Assembly: GCF_020229735.1 (NCBI RefSeq)
Contig: NZ_CP083455.1
Location: forward strand, 1,391,001-1,455,000
Reading direction: 5' to 3'
Origin: Deinococcus taeanensis
Lineage (GTDB): Bacteria > Deinococcota > Deinococci > Deinococcales > Deinococcaceae
DNA: 64,000 bases
The translations under genes and the position numbers were made by a program. This document shows, one piece after another, positions 33,772 through 42,387 of the stretch; position 1 is the stretch's first letter, and each line of letters begins with the position of its first letter. The notes under the pieces were generated by a model that saw nothing but the letters and a program-made list of their open reading frames with translations, made no database searches and was not told where the DNA came from.

Positions 33772-35844
33772 ATGAACCAAAGTGTGCGTACGGCAGGGCT
33801 GCTGGGACTGGCCCTTGCAATTTCCGCCTGTGATCAGCTGAGCCCGGCTGGCACCGGTCTGCAGAACCGCAGTGTTGACTTCGGGCTGGCGTCACAGCGG
33901 CAGGTGACGGCGCCCTTGAGCGGCACGTGGCGGGTCACGGGCGTGCCCGCCTGGCTGCGGGTGACGCAGCAGGCCGGGTCAGGTCCCGTCAAACTGGACA
34001 TGACGGCAGTGAGGCAGGACGCCACGCCTGTTACCGCTGATCAGCCGACCCTCAGCGGCACTCTGCGCATCGCGTGGTCCACCGGTACCGGCCCGGACGC
34101 CCGGAACGGCACTGCGGAGTGGACCGTTACGGCGCGGCAGTTCGAACTGAGCGGCCGGCTGATTGAACCGGCGCAGGTGCAGGGCCAGGACGTGCACCTG
34201 CGTAGCGCAGGCCTGCCCAAGCAGAGCACAACGGCCGCAGCCCGCGGCGTGATCGTGAAATACCGCGCCTCCGCGCTGGGTGCCCAGATGACCGGTCCCA
34301 ACCGCGGGCCAGCTCCCGAACAGCTGGGCACGCAGGCGCTGCGGGCCAGGGGGCTGACGGTGACCCGCACGCGGCACCTGGGCGGACGTACCGCCGCCCT
34401 GAGTGTCAGCGACGTGCCCGGCGCCCTCGCAGCGTTGCGGGCGGATCCGGACGTGGAGTACGCCGTACCGAACGTGGTGGTGCACACCCAGGCGCAACTC
34501 GCCCAGCCGGTCACCCCCACCGACCAGTTCGCGCCGCTCCAGTGGGCGTACCCCCTGATGGGGTACGGCGCCGTGTGGCGCGACATGGAGAGCGGCGCGT
34601 ATACGCGTCCGGTCACGGTGGCCGTCGTCGACACCGGCGTGCGCTTCGACCACCCGGACCTGCAGGGGCAGCTGTGGCTGCCAGGGGAAGGCGCGATGGA
34701 CGTCCTGGCCGACCCGAACAATGGGGACATGGACGGACCCGACACCGATCCCACCGACCCCTGGTACACCGGGCGAACGAACGGGAGCCACGGCACGCAC
34801 GTCACCGGGATCATCGCCGCCCGTTGGGGCCAGAACACCACCACCTGCGCCGGGTGCAGCACGAGCGGCGTGGTGGGCGCCACCTACCGCGCGCCCGTGA
34901 AGGTCCTGCCGGTCCGCGTGATCGACTCGAGCGGGGACGCCACCGCGGAGGACGTGGCCGTGGGCCTGCGCTACGCTGCGGGCCTTCCCATCGACATGGC
35001 GGGCGTCACCTCCCGCACGCCCCACCCGGCACAGGTCATCAACCTGAGCCTGGGGGGTGCCGTGAGTGCAGAGGAGGCAAAACCCATGTGCGACGCCGTG
35101 AGGGACGCCACGGACGCCGGCGCCCTGGTGATCGTTGCCGCGGGCAACGGCTACGGCACGGTGCCGTACTACCCGGCCGCGTGTCCGGGGGCAGTGAGTG
35201 TCGCCAGCGTGAGCCTCTCGGGCGCGAGCGCTCCGGTACACTCGCCGTTCAGCAACGCCTACCCGGAAGTGCAGCTCTCAGCGCCCGGCGGGGCCGACCC
35301 GTACAGCGGCGCGAAATTCAACGGCGGCATGTTCAACGGGGTCGCGTTCCCGGACATGATCCTGTCGACCGGCTGGAACTACGCGAAAAACCAGCCCAAC
35401 TACGAAGCGGAGGTCGGCACCAGCCAGGCCAGCCCGCAGGTGGCGGCGCTCGCGGCGTTGCTGCTCAGTAAGGGCGTCACCACAGACGCCGCGAGTACCC
35501 TGGCCCGCTTGCGGGACACCGCCACCGATCTCGGCGAACAGGGCCGCGATCCGCTGTTCGGGTACGGCATGGTCAATGCCGCCGCCGCCCTGAACGCCCC
35601 GCAGGTGAGCTGGCGCCTGGGCCTGCGCGTGCAGAGCAGTCGCGGCCTGAGCTTCCAGCCGGCCGTGGACCCGACCGGCGCGTTCCACGCTTACCTGGGT
35701 GAAGGCACCTACCACGTTACCGGCGGCACCGACGTGAACGGCAACGGGATTTACGGCGAGGCCAACGAGGCCCGGGATGAGCGTCAGGTCACGCTGGCCC
35801 AGGACACCCCGAACGTGAACGTGGGCGACCTCACGCCCCGCTGA
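33772..35844 (+). CDS. subtilisin-family serine protease lipoprotein
   Basis: 690 residues. The lipoprotein signal ends at Cys20 (AISAC). A beta-sandwich domain follows (about 30-115, SVDFGLASQRQVTAPLSG, PAWLRVTQQAG), reminiscent of BACON-type domains, and then an inhibitor I9-like prodomain (about 160-245). The S8 catalytic domain has Asp in VVDTGVRFDH (about 286), His in SHGTHVTG (about 340) and Ser in GTSQASPQVAA (about 551). A short C-terminal domain carries NGNGIYGEANE, a possible Ca-binding loop. It is probably a surface-anchored protease for nutrient or protein turnover, fitting the peptide importer nearby. It is divergent from the DUF2227 gene. Confidence 0.92.
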   Translation: MNQSVRTAGLLGLALAISACDQLSPAGTGLQNRSVDFGLASQRQVTAPLSGTWRVTGVPAWLRVTQQAGSGPVKLDMTAVRQDATPVTADQPTLSGTLRIAWSTGTGPDARNGTAEWTVTARQFELSGRLIEPAQVQGQDVHLRSAGLPKQSTTAAARGVIVKYRASALGAQMTGPNRGPAPEQLGTQALRARGLTVTRTRHLGGRTAALSVSDVPGALAALRADPDVEYAVPNVVVHTQAQLAQPVTPTDQFAPLQWAYPLMGYGAVWRDMESGAYTRPVTVAVVDTGVRFDHPDLQGQLWLPGEGAMDVLADPNNGDMDGPDTDPTDPWYTGRTNGSHGTHVTGIIAARWGQNTTTCAGCSTSGVVGATYRAPVKVLPVRVIDSSGDATAEDVAVGLRYAAGLPIDMAGVTSRTPHPAQVINLSLGGAVSAEEAKPMCDAVRDATDAGALVIVAAGNGYGTVPYYPAACPGAVSVASVSLSGASAPVHSPFSNAYPEVQLSAPGGADPYSGAKFNGGMFNGVAFPDMILSTGWNYAKNQPNYEAEVGTSQASPQVAALAALLLSKGVTTDAASTLARLRDTATDLGEQGRDPLFGYGMVNAAAALNAPQVSWRLGLRVQSSRGLSFQPAVDPTGAFHAYLGEGTYHVTGGTDVNGNGIYGEANEARDERQVTLAQDTPNVNVGDLTPR

Positions 35845-35856
35845 TTCAGCCTGCCC

Positions 35857-35900
35857 GGGCAGAGGGCCGCCCCCTGAAGTCCGCAGGGGTCCCTCTGCCC
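35857..35900. terminator. bidirectional hairpin between convergent genes
   Basis: GGGCAGAGGG (35857-35866) pairs with CCCTCTGCCC (35891-35900), and inner CCCCTG/CAGGGG arms extend the stem. It separates the protease gene from the acuI-like gene. Confidence 0.7.
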
Positions 35901-35913
35901 ACAACCGGAGGTC

Positions 35914-36921
35914 CTAGCGGCGAACGTCGATGACCGTCCGGCCCCGCACCCGGCCCGCCAGGATCTCTTCAGCCAGGGCCGGCACCTCACTCAGGGACCG
36001 CGTCTGCGTCACCTGTTCCAGCGTGCTCGCCGGCAGATCACGGGCCAGCCGGGCCCAGGCCGCCTCGCGCCGCGCGGGGGGGCAGGTGACGGAATCGATG
36101 CCAAGCAGGTTCACTCCCCGCAGAATCAACGGGAAGACCGTGGTCACCAGCTCATTTCCGCTTGCCAGGCCGCACACGGCCAGAGCCCCGTGCGTGCGGG
36201 TGGAGGCGTACGCCCCCGCCAGCGTGGCGCCGCCCACGGTATCCACGACGCCCGCCCAGCGTTCCTTTTCCAGCGGACGTTTCAGGGCGGGCAGGGTCTC
36301 GCGTGGCAGGACCGCGCTGGCCCCCAGGGCGCGCAGGTAGGCTTCCTCTTCGGGGCGGCCCGTGCTGGCCACCACGGTGTGACCCGCATGGGCCAGCAGG
36401 GCCACCGCCGTACTGCCCACGCCGCCGGCCGCCCCAGTCACGAGCACCTCGCCGTCCCCGGGAGTGAGCCCGTGCTCTTCCAGCGCCATGACAGCGAGCA
36501 TGGCGGTGAACCCGGCCGTGCCGACACTCATGGCCCAGTGGGCGTCTGTGCCGCCCGGCTGCGCAACCAGCCACCCGGGCCGCGCGCGGGCCAGCGTCGC
36601 GTAGCCGCCGTCCTGCCGCTCGCCGACGCCCCACCCAGTCAGGATGACGGCGCTGCCCTCCGCCCAGCGACCGGAGCGGTCCTGCACCACGGTGCCCGCC
36701 AGGTCAATGCCGGGCGTCATGGGGTGGGTGCGCAGCACGCCGGGCCGCCCGGAGACGGCGAGGCCATCTTTGTAGTTCAGGCTGGAGTGGCTGACCTCGA
36801 TCAGCACGTCACCGTCAGGGAGAGCCTGAACAGGCAGTTCCTGAAGTTCGGCGCGGACGCCGGCGTTATCGTTCAGCACTCGCAGGGCACGGTACGTTTC
36901 GGGCAGGACAGGGGTGCTCAC
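35914..36921 (-). CDS. MDR-family oxidoreductase, YhdH/AcuI type
   Basis: 335 residues, zinc-free medium-chain reductase. The N-terminal GroES-like domain has HSSLNYKDGLAVSG and TPGIDLAGTV, and the Rossmann domain has VLVTGAAGGVGSTAVALLA. These match the YhdH/AcuI branch that reduces acrylyl-CoA to propionyl-CoA with NADPH. The substrate here is inferred. GTG 36921 with GGAGG nine bases upstream. Confidence 0.88.
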   Translation of the reverse strand: MSTPVLPETYRALRVLNDNAGVRAELQELPVQALPDGDVLIEVSHSSLNYKDGLAVSGRPGVLRTHPMTPGIDLAGTVVQDRSGRWAEGSAVILTGWGVGERQDGGYATLARARPGWLVAQPGGTDAHWAMSVGTAGFTAMLAVMALEEHGLTPGDGEVLVTGAAGGVGSTAVALLAHAGHTVVASTGRPEEEAYLRALGASAVLPRETLPALKRPLEKERWAGVVDTVGGATLAGAYASTRTHGALAVCGLASGNELVTTVFPLILRGVNLLGIDSVTCPPARREAAWARLARDLPASTLEQVTQTRSLSEVPALAEEILAGRVRGRTVIDVRR

Positions 36922-37026
36922 GTCGGGAACCTCCGGAAGTTGGAATGAACTGCCCGCAGCGTACCGTGTGATCCGCGCCCGTGTGCGCTCCCGGGCGCGT
37001 AACAGTCCGGCCCGGGCCGGGTGTGT

Positions 37027-37107
37027 TAAACTCCCACCTGCTATGGAGCCTCCCAGTTCCGGCTCTCGTACCGCGCCCGGAGACCACCGCCCGAGGGCGG
37101 ATTTTTT
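37027..37107 (+). ncRNA. putative leader RNA or attenuator before the CorC-like gene
   Basis: A TAAACT -10 (37027-37032) predicts a transcript from about 37039. It contains a hairpin GAGCC/GGCTC (37046-37050, 37061-37065), then a terminator CCGCC-CGAG-GGCGG (37087-37091, 37096-37100) followed by A and TTTTTT (37102-37107). No rightward gene lies upstream that would need this terminator, so it ends either a ~70-base small RNA or an attenuated leader of the gene at 37219. Confidence 0.6.
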
Positions 37108-37143
37108 GCCGTGGCACTCCCCTTTTACCGGTCACCGACGCCG

Positions 37144-37161
37144 CCGCCTGAGAACAGGCGG
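37144..37161 (+). promoter_or_regulatory. second leader hairpin before the CorC-like gene
   Basis: CCGCCTG/CAGGCGG, 7-bp perfect stem with an AGAA loop, located between the internal terminator and the start codon. Confidence 0.5.
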
Positions 37162-37201
37162 GGCGGGCAGCACGTGCCGTGCGGATGACCGGGACGCGAC
37201 C

Positions 37202-37216
37202 ATGGAGCGCGTCCAT
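37202..37216 (+). promoter_or_regulatory. hairpin over the ribosome binding site of the CorC-like gene
   Basis: ATGGA/TCCAT arms (37202-37206, 37212-37216) enclose GCGCG. The GGAG that could serve as Shine-Dalgarno for ATG 37219 is inside the stem, so folding would limit initiation. Confidence 0.5.
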
Positions 37217-37218
37217 AC

Positions 37219-38553
37219 ATGAACGACCTTCTTGGTATCGTTGCCCTGTTCTTTCTGGTGCTCATGAACGGCTTTTTCGTCGCAGCGGAGTTCGCGCTCG
37301 TCAGCGTGCGCCGAACGCGCATCGACCAGCTGGCAGAAGAGGGCAACAAAACGGCCCTCGCCACGCAGCGGGCCCTGCAGAACCTTGACCTGTACATCGC
37401 TGCGACGCAGCTGGGCATCACCATGGCCAGTCTCGCCATCGGTTTCGTGGCTGAGCCCGCCATTGAGCACCTCATTCACCCGCTGTTTCCGGAAGGGCAG
37501 TTCACGGAACGCCAGATCAAAACGATTTCCTTCGGGGTGGCGTTCGCGATCAGCACCGTGCTGCACATCGTGTTCGGGGAGCTTGCGCCCAAAAGCTGGG
37601 CGTTGCAGCGCAGCGAACAGGTCAGCCTGCTGATCACGCGGCCGCTGCTGCTGTTCACGACCGTGTTCAAATGGGCCATCCGTGGCCTGAACGCCCTCGG
37701 CAACGGCGTGGTCCGCATGTTCGGGCTGCGGGGTGTGGCCGGACACCACACCGCCTATTCCGAAGAGGAAATCCGCATGATCGTCAGCGCGTCAAGCCAG
37801 GAAGGCGTGCTGGAAGACAGTGAAAAGGAACTCGTGTACAACGTGTTCGACCTGTCGGACACCACGGTGCGCGAGGTTATGACCCCCCGCATCGAGATGG
37901 TCCTCATGGACGGCGCCTCTCCCCTGCGGCGCCTGCTGGACCTGCGGGCCGAGCACGGGTACTCCCGCATTCCCGTGTTTCAGGACACGCCGGACAACAT
38001 CGTGGGCATCGTGCACACCGGCGACGTGCTGACCCACCTGGACGCCCTGGACCACACGCTGGTGGCGGACATCATGCGGCCAGTGTTCTTCGTGCCGGAA
38101 GGCATGAAGATCAAGGACCTGCTCACCAAGATGAGGGAGAAGAAAAGTCACCTGAGTATCGTCGTGGACGAGTTCGGCGGCACCGCCGGCCTGGTCACAC
38201 TGGAGGACGCCCTTGAGGAGATCGTCGGGGAGATCTACGACGAGACCGACGAGGAGGAGGTCCCCATGATCGAGGTGCTTTCCGAAGGCGTGTACCTGAT
38301 GGACGCCAGCCTCACCGTGGGAGAGGTCGAGGAACGCCTGGGCAGCAACATTGAGGACGGCGAGGGCGAATTCGACACCCTCAGCGGCTTTATGACCAGT
38401 CACTTCGGGGATATCCCTGAAGCCGGGCAGAACTTCATTCACAACGGCTGGGCCTTCACGGTCGAGGACGCAGACCAGCGCCGCGTGACGCGCGTGCGCG
38501 TCGAACGCGTCCAGAACCCCGATCCACTCGCCCCTGAGGAATCCTATGAGTAA
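37219..38553 (+). CDS. CNNM/CorC (HlyC)-family transporter protein with CBS domains
   Basis: 444 residues. An N-terminal DUF21/CNNM transmembrane domain (about 1-185; LVLMNGFFVAAEFALVSVRRTR, LAIGFVAEPAIEHL), then a CBS pair (about 215-335; VMTPRIEMV, YSRIPVFQD, VVDEFGGTAGLVTLED), and a C-terminal CorC_HlyC domain. Family members are implicated in magnesium or cobalt efflux or tolerance. Its expression may be set by the structured leader at 37027-37216. The last 8 bases overlap cdd. Confidence 0.92.
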   Translation: MNDLLGIVALFFLVLMNGFFVAAEFALVSVRRTRIDQLAEEGNKTALATQRALQNLDLYIAATQLGITMASLAIGFVAEPAIEHLIHPLFPEGQFTERQIKTISFGVAFAISTVLHIVFGELAPKSWALQRSEQVSLLITRPLLLFTTVFKWAIRGLNALGNGVVRMFGLRGVAGHHTAYSEEEIRMIVSASSQEGVLEDSEKELVYNVFDLSDTTVREVMTPRIEMVLMDGASPLRRLLDLRAEHGYSRIPVFQDTPDNIVGIVHTGDVLTHLDALDHTLVADIMRPVFFVPEGMKIKDLLTKMREKKSHLSIVVDEFGGTAGLVTLEDALEEIVGEIYDETDEEEVPMIEVLSEGVYLMDASLTVGEVEERLGSNIEDGEGEFDTLSGFMTSHFGDIPEAGQNFIHNGWAFTVEDADQRRVTRVRVERVQNPDPLAPEESYE

Positions 38554-38989
38554 CAGCAACCCCCTGAACCTGACGCCTGATCCGCAGCTTCTGGAAGGCG
38601 CCCAGGCGGCCTTCCGGCAGGCGTACGCGCCGTACAGCCGGTTTCACGTGGGGGCCGCGCTGCGCACCCGGGACGGCCGCGTGTTCTTCGGCGCGAACGT
38701 CGAGAACGCCAGTTACGGCCTGGGCCGCTGCGCCGAACAGAGTGCCGTGCAGGCGATGGCCACGGCGGGCGAGCGGGAATTCACGGACATCGTGGTGTAT
38801 TCCGAGGCGTCCCCGCCTGCCAGCCCGTGCGGCGCGTGCCGTCAGGTGCTGTTCGAGTTCGCGCCTGACGCCCGCGTGGTCTGCACGAACCAGCACGGCG
38901 ACATCGTGAGCGGGTACGTGCGGGATTTCCTGCCGCACGGGTTCCGGCTGGAACACCGGGACGACGGGCAGGACCTCAGCGCAGACTGA
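38546..38989 (+). CDS. cdd: cytidine deaminase
   Basis: 147 residues, the normal size of homotetrameric cytidine deaminases. Zinc ligands and the catalytic Glu lie in RCAEQ (Cys62, Glu64) and PCGACRQ (Cys95, Cys98); the substrate-binding NVENASYG is present. It converts cytidine/deoxycytidine to uridine for pyrimidine salvage. ATG 38546 overlaps the CorC-like gene by 8 bases with GAGGA upstream, so the two are cotranscribed. Confidence 0.97.
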   Translation: MSNSNPLNLTPDPQLLEGAQAAFRQAYAPYSRFHVGAALRTRDGRVFFGANVENASYGLGRCAEQSAVQAMATAGEREFTDIVVYSEASPPASPCGACRQVLFEFAPDARVVCTNQHGDIVSGYVRDFLPHGFRLEHRDDGQDLSAD

Positions 38990-39048
38990 CCTCAACGCCA
39001 GGGCCGGGCTTCACCGTTGATGCGGGAGGCCCGGCCCTGGCGTTGAGG
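38990..39048. repeat. 20-bp perfect inverted repeat after cdd
   Basis: 38990-39009 pairs perfectly with 39029-39048 across a 19-base loop, starting one base after the cdd stop. It probably acts as a transcript-end hairpin, but there is no T-run and the stem is unusually long and perfect. Confidence 0.85.
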
Positions 39049-39102
39049 GACCTTCACGCAAAGTGGAACGGCCCCCTTCAGCTGTGCTGGAAACTGCGGG
39101 CC

Positions 39103-39342
39103 ATGACCCGAACGTGGCGCACCCTGCTGGGCCTGGCTGGTTCCCTGTCGGCGCTGCTGCTCATGCAGCCGCTGACCTCACGCCCTACCCCCGAGGAACA
39201 GGCAACCGCCCGCGCGCAGCGCCGGCGCATGCAGGCGACCTTGCCCTTGGCCACACCTGTCCAGGCCCTGGCGCAGGGGACGCTGGAGGCTCTGCGGGTC
39301 CTGACCGGGCAACCGGCCCGCCGCCCCCGCGGGCGGCGATAA
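39103..39342 (+). CDS. small membrane-anchored hypothetical protein
   Basis: 79 residues from ATG 39103: a single N-terminal hydrophobic segment (LLGLAGSLSALLLM) followed by a basic, Arg/Gln/Ala-rich tail ending RRPRGRR. Codon use is like that of neighbouring genes. There is no ribosome binding site; GAAACT lies 7 bases before ATG, a degenerate leaderless arrangement. I do not recognise the family. Confidence 0.5.
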   Translation: MTRTWRTLLGLAGSLSALLLMQPLTSRPTPEEQATARAQRRRMQATLPLATPVQALAQGTLEALRVLTGQPARRPRGRR

Positions 39343-39367
39343 CACCCGACTGGCAGTCACACGCCGG

Positions 39368-39394
39368 CAGGGGAGAACCTTCGGTTCTCCCCTG
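39368..39394. terminator. convergent hairpin between the small gene and aceA
   Basis: Twelve-bp perfect stem (39368-39379 with 39383-39394) and TTC loop, no T-run. It lies between a rightward and a leftward gene and could serve both. Confidence 0.65.
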
Positions 39395-39442
39395 TCGGGC
39401 GGTCATGGCGCAGCGGAAACGCTGCCGTATCGGGGCGGGCGG

Positions 39443-40753
<1,311 letters not shown>

Positions 40754-40889
40754 GGTGGTCCTCCTGGGGTGTGCGGAGCGGTCCTCGCCGGTGCCGGCGG
40801 GGTGGTGGGAGAGCGGTGCGCCCGGTGGGTGGGAGCTTGCGGTGAAGGCATTGTGCAGGTCCGGCCGGGCCGCAGGGGGTGGTGTAGTC

Positions 40890-40919
40890 ATGACACCGGG
40901 AAGTACACCAGGTGGTCAG
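40890..40919 (-). promoter_or_regulatory. candidate aceA promoter
   Basis: -35 CTGACC (40914-40919), 18-base spacer, -10 TGTCAT (40890-40895) on the minus strand. The -35 is inside the palindrome at 40909-40931. Confidence 0.45.
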
Positions 40920-40931
40920 GTACACCACCTG
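40909..40931. promoter_or_regulatory. palindromic operator candidate upstream of aceA
   Basis: CAGGTGGT (40909-40916) and ACCACCTG (40924-40931), perfect 8-bp arms with a 7-base spacer. The direct repeat GTACACCA also occurs twice (starting at 40903 and 40920). Overlap with the -35 suggests repression; the regulator is not in the window. Confidence 0.55.
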
Positions 40932-40935
40932 AGGC

Positions 40936-40961
40936 AAAAAAAACGCCCGCGGGTGCGGGCG
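40936..40961 (-). terminator. intrinsic terminator of the HAD gene
   Basis: CGCCCGC (40944-40950) and GCGGGCG (40955-40961) with a 4-base loop, followed on the minus strand by eight T (40936-40943). Confidence 0.9.
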
Positions 40962-40978
40962 CCTTCGGCACGGTGGGT

Positions 40979-41592
40979 TCAGCTGCTGAGCCATGCGCGC
41001 AGCGTCTGCTCGAACGCCGCGTGGTGATCATGGTGGTACAGGAGACCGTGGAACCCTGCAGCGTTCGCGGCGTCGATGTTCTCCTGCACGTCATCCACGA
41101 AGGCCACCTGAGAGGCCGGGACGCCCATGGCCTGCTCCAGCGCTGCGAACGCCTCCGGAGCGGGCTTTTTGTGCCCGAGTTCGTTGCTGAACACCAGGGC
41201 GTCGAACCGACTGAACCGCGGGTCCCGGCGCAGGTGGTCACTCACCACCGGGTAGTTGTTGCTCAGCAGGCCCACACGGACCTCGCGCGGCAGCGCAGCC
41301 AGGGTGGTGTACATCGGGTCGTTGTCAGCAATGCTGCCCAGGTACAGGCGCTCGAAGTCGTCGTACGGCATGGGCACACCCGCTTCCTCCTGCACCACCG
41401 TCCAGAACTGCGGGAGCGTCCAGGCGCCCACCTCCAGCTGCCGGACGTGCCGGAAGTAACTGTCACGCACCCGCTCGACCGGGACGCCGCTGCGGTCGGC
41501 GACATTCTGCGTGCTGCGTCCGTCGAAGGTGCCGATGGTGAACACGCCCCCCAGTCGAAGGCGACGTGCCGGTTGCTGCTGCTTGAACTCAT
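40979..41592 (-). pseudogene. HAD-family hydrolase interrupted by a -1 frameshift
   Basis: From ATG 41592 the frame reads SSSSSNRHVAFDWG and is then lost; the continuing frame reads GGVFTIGTFDGRSTQN and runs to the stop at 40979. Joined, FDWGGVFT is the HAD motif I with the Asp nucleophile, followed by VGLLSNNYP (motif II), GHKKPAPEAF (motif III Lys) and VAFVDDVQENI (motif IV). The break is in a C6 tract on the plus strand (41547-41552), where seven bases would restore the frame. It is therefore a sequencing error, a recent mutation or slippage. The length (about 205 residues) and the motif spacing fit HAD subfamily IA phosphatases. CACAAT lies 7 bases before the ATG. Confidence 0.8.
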
Positions 41593-41655
41593 GCGCCCGA
41601 TTGTGCCGCAGGGAACGTCCGCGCCTGCTGACGCTGTGCAGACCGGAGAGGCCGC

Positions 41656-42321
41656 TCAGCACTCCACCAGCAGTCCACGCCTTGCCCAGGCACTCACGTT
41701 CAGGGTGTGGACCGCCTGCCACGGCCGCGTCCAGTCAGCGTCCACCGGGAGTTTCTGACCCCGGCCGTGCCGCACGACATGTGCGCGGTGAAAGGCAATC
41801 AGCTCCGGCACGCTGGCGTCCGCATGACGGTGAACGTCGATCTCCTCACTCAGCGCGGGCGCCGGAGCCTGGGGCGCGCCGCTGGTCAGGACGCACGCGA
41901 AACCGCTGGCGCGGTCCCGCAGCCACGTGAGCACCTGCACGACCGGCCAGCCCGTCTGCGCGCTCTCCGGGGTTTCACTCCAGCGCAGCGTGACCGTCAT
42001 GTCCGGCTCCAGCGTGTAGGCGCGCACGTGCCGCACCTCGCTGAGGCCCGGCAGGTAGAATGTTCCCTGAGGCGCCGCCCCCAACGCCAGCAGGTCTGCG
42101 TGCGTGGCGGTAATGGCGCGCGACTGCTCCGGGGTGGCGCCCCAGGCGCGGTCTTCCAGCAGTTGTGGACTCAGGGCGTCGGTCACGCCGGGGCCGGTTA
42201 CCGCGCGGCCCTCCAGGCGTGCGCGGCTGATGTCGGCCAGCAGCCCCACGGCGCGCTCAGGACCGACGAGCTGCTGCAGTTCCTCATCGGTCAGGGCAGC
42301 CAGGTTCAGGCAACGGGGCAC
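41656..42321 (-). CDS. conserved-looking hypothetical protein
   Basis: 221 residues, soluble, without recognisable motifs. It starts VPRCLNLAALTDEELQQLV and includes ATPEQSRAITATHADLLALG and a C-terminal ELIAFHRAHVVRHG. GTG 42321 is supported by a TATTCT box 7 bases upstream with a 17-base-spaced CTGAAA -35, so it is a leaderless gene divergent from nrnA. Codon use matches its neighbours. No function is proposed. Confidence 0.7.
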   Translation of the reverse strand: MPRCLNLAALTDEELQQLVGPERAVGLLADISRARLEGRAVTGPGVTDALSPQLLEDRAWGATPEQSRAITATHADLLALGAAPQGTFYLPGLSEVRHVRAYTLEPDMTVTLRWSETPESAQTGWPVVQVLTWLRDRASGFACVLTSGAPQAPAPALSEEIDVHRHADASVPELIAFHRAHVVRHGRGQKLPVDADWTRPWQAVHTLNVSAWARRGLLVEC

Positions 42322-42328
42322 GCCCCAG

Positions 42329-42357
42329 AGAATAACGTGCCACCCTTACACTTTCAG
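42329..42357 (-). promoter_or_regulatory. leaderless promoter of the 41656-42321 gene
   Basis: -35 CTGAAA (42352-42357), 17-base spacer, -10 TATTCT (42329-42334), 7 bases to GTG 42321. Confidence 0.65.
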
Positions 42358-42374
42358 CACACCGGGCCGCTCCC

Positions 42375-42380
42375 TATAGT
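42375..42380 (+). promoter_or_regulatory. leaderless -10 of nrnA
   Basis: TATAGT followed by 7 bases and ATG 42388. The position 17 bases upstream of it (42352-42357) is the same hexamer used as -35 on the opposite strand. Confidence 0.65.
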
Positions 42381-42387
42381 GGTTGCG

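Noticed and set aside
37027..37218. yybP-ykoY, NiCo, fluoride or M-box riboswitch
   Set aside because: Sought because the downstream gene is a CorC-type transporter, but none of their core sequences is present.
41547..41552. Programmed ribosomal frameshift in the HAD gene
   Set aside because: Considered, but I see no stimulatory structure or stop codon arrangement specific to it; mutation or base-call error is simpler.
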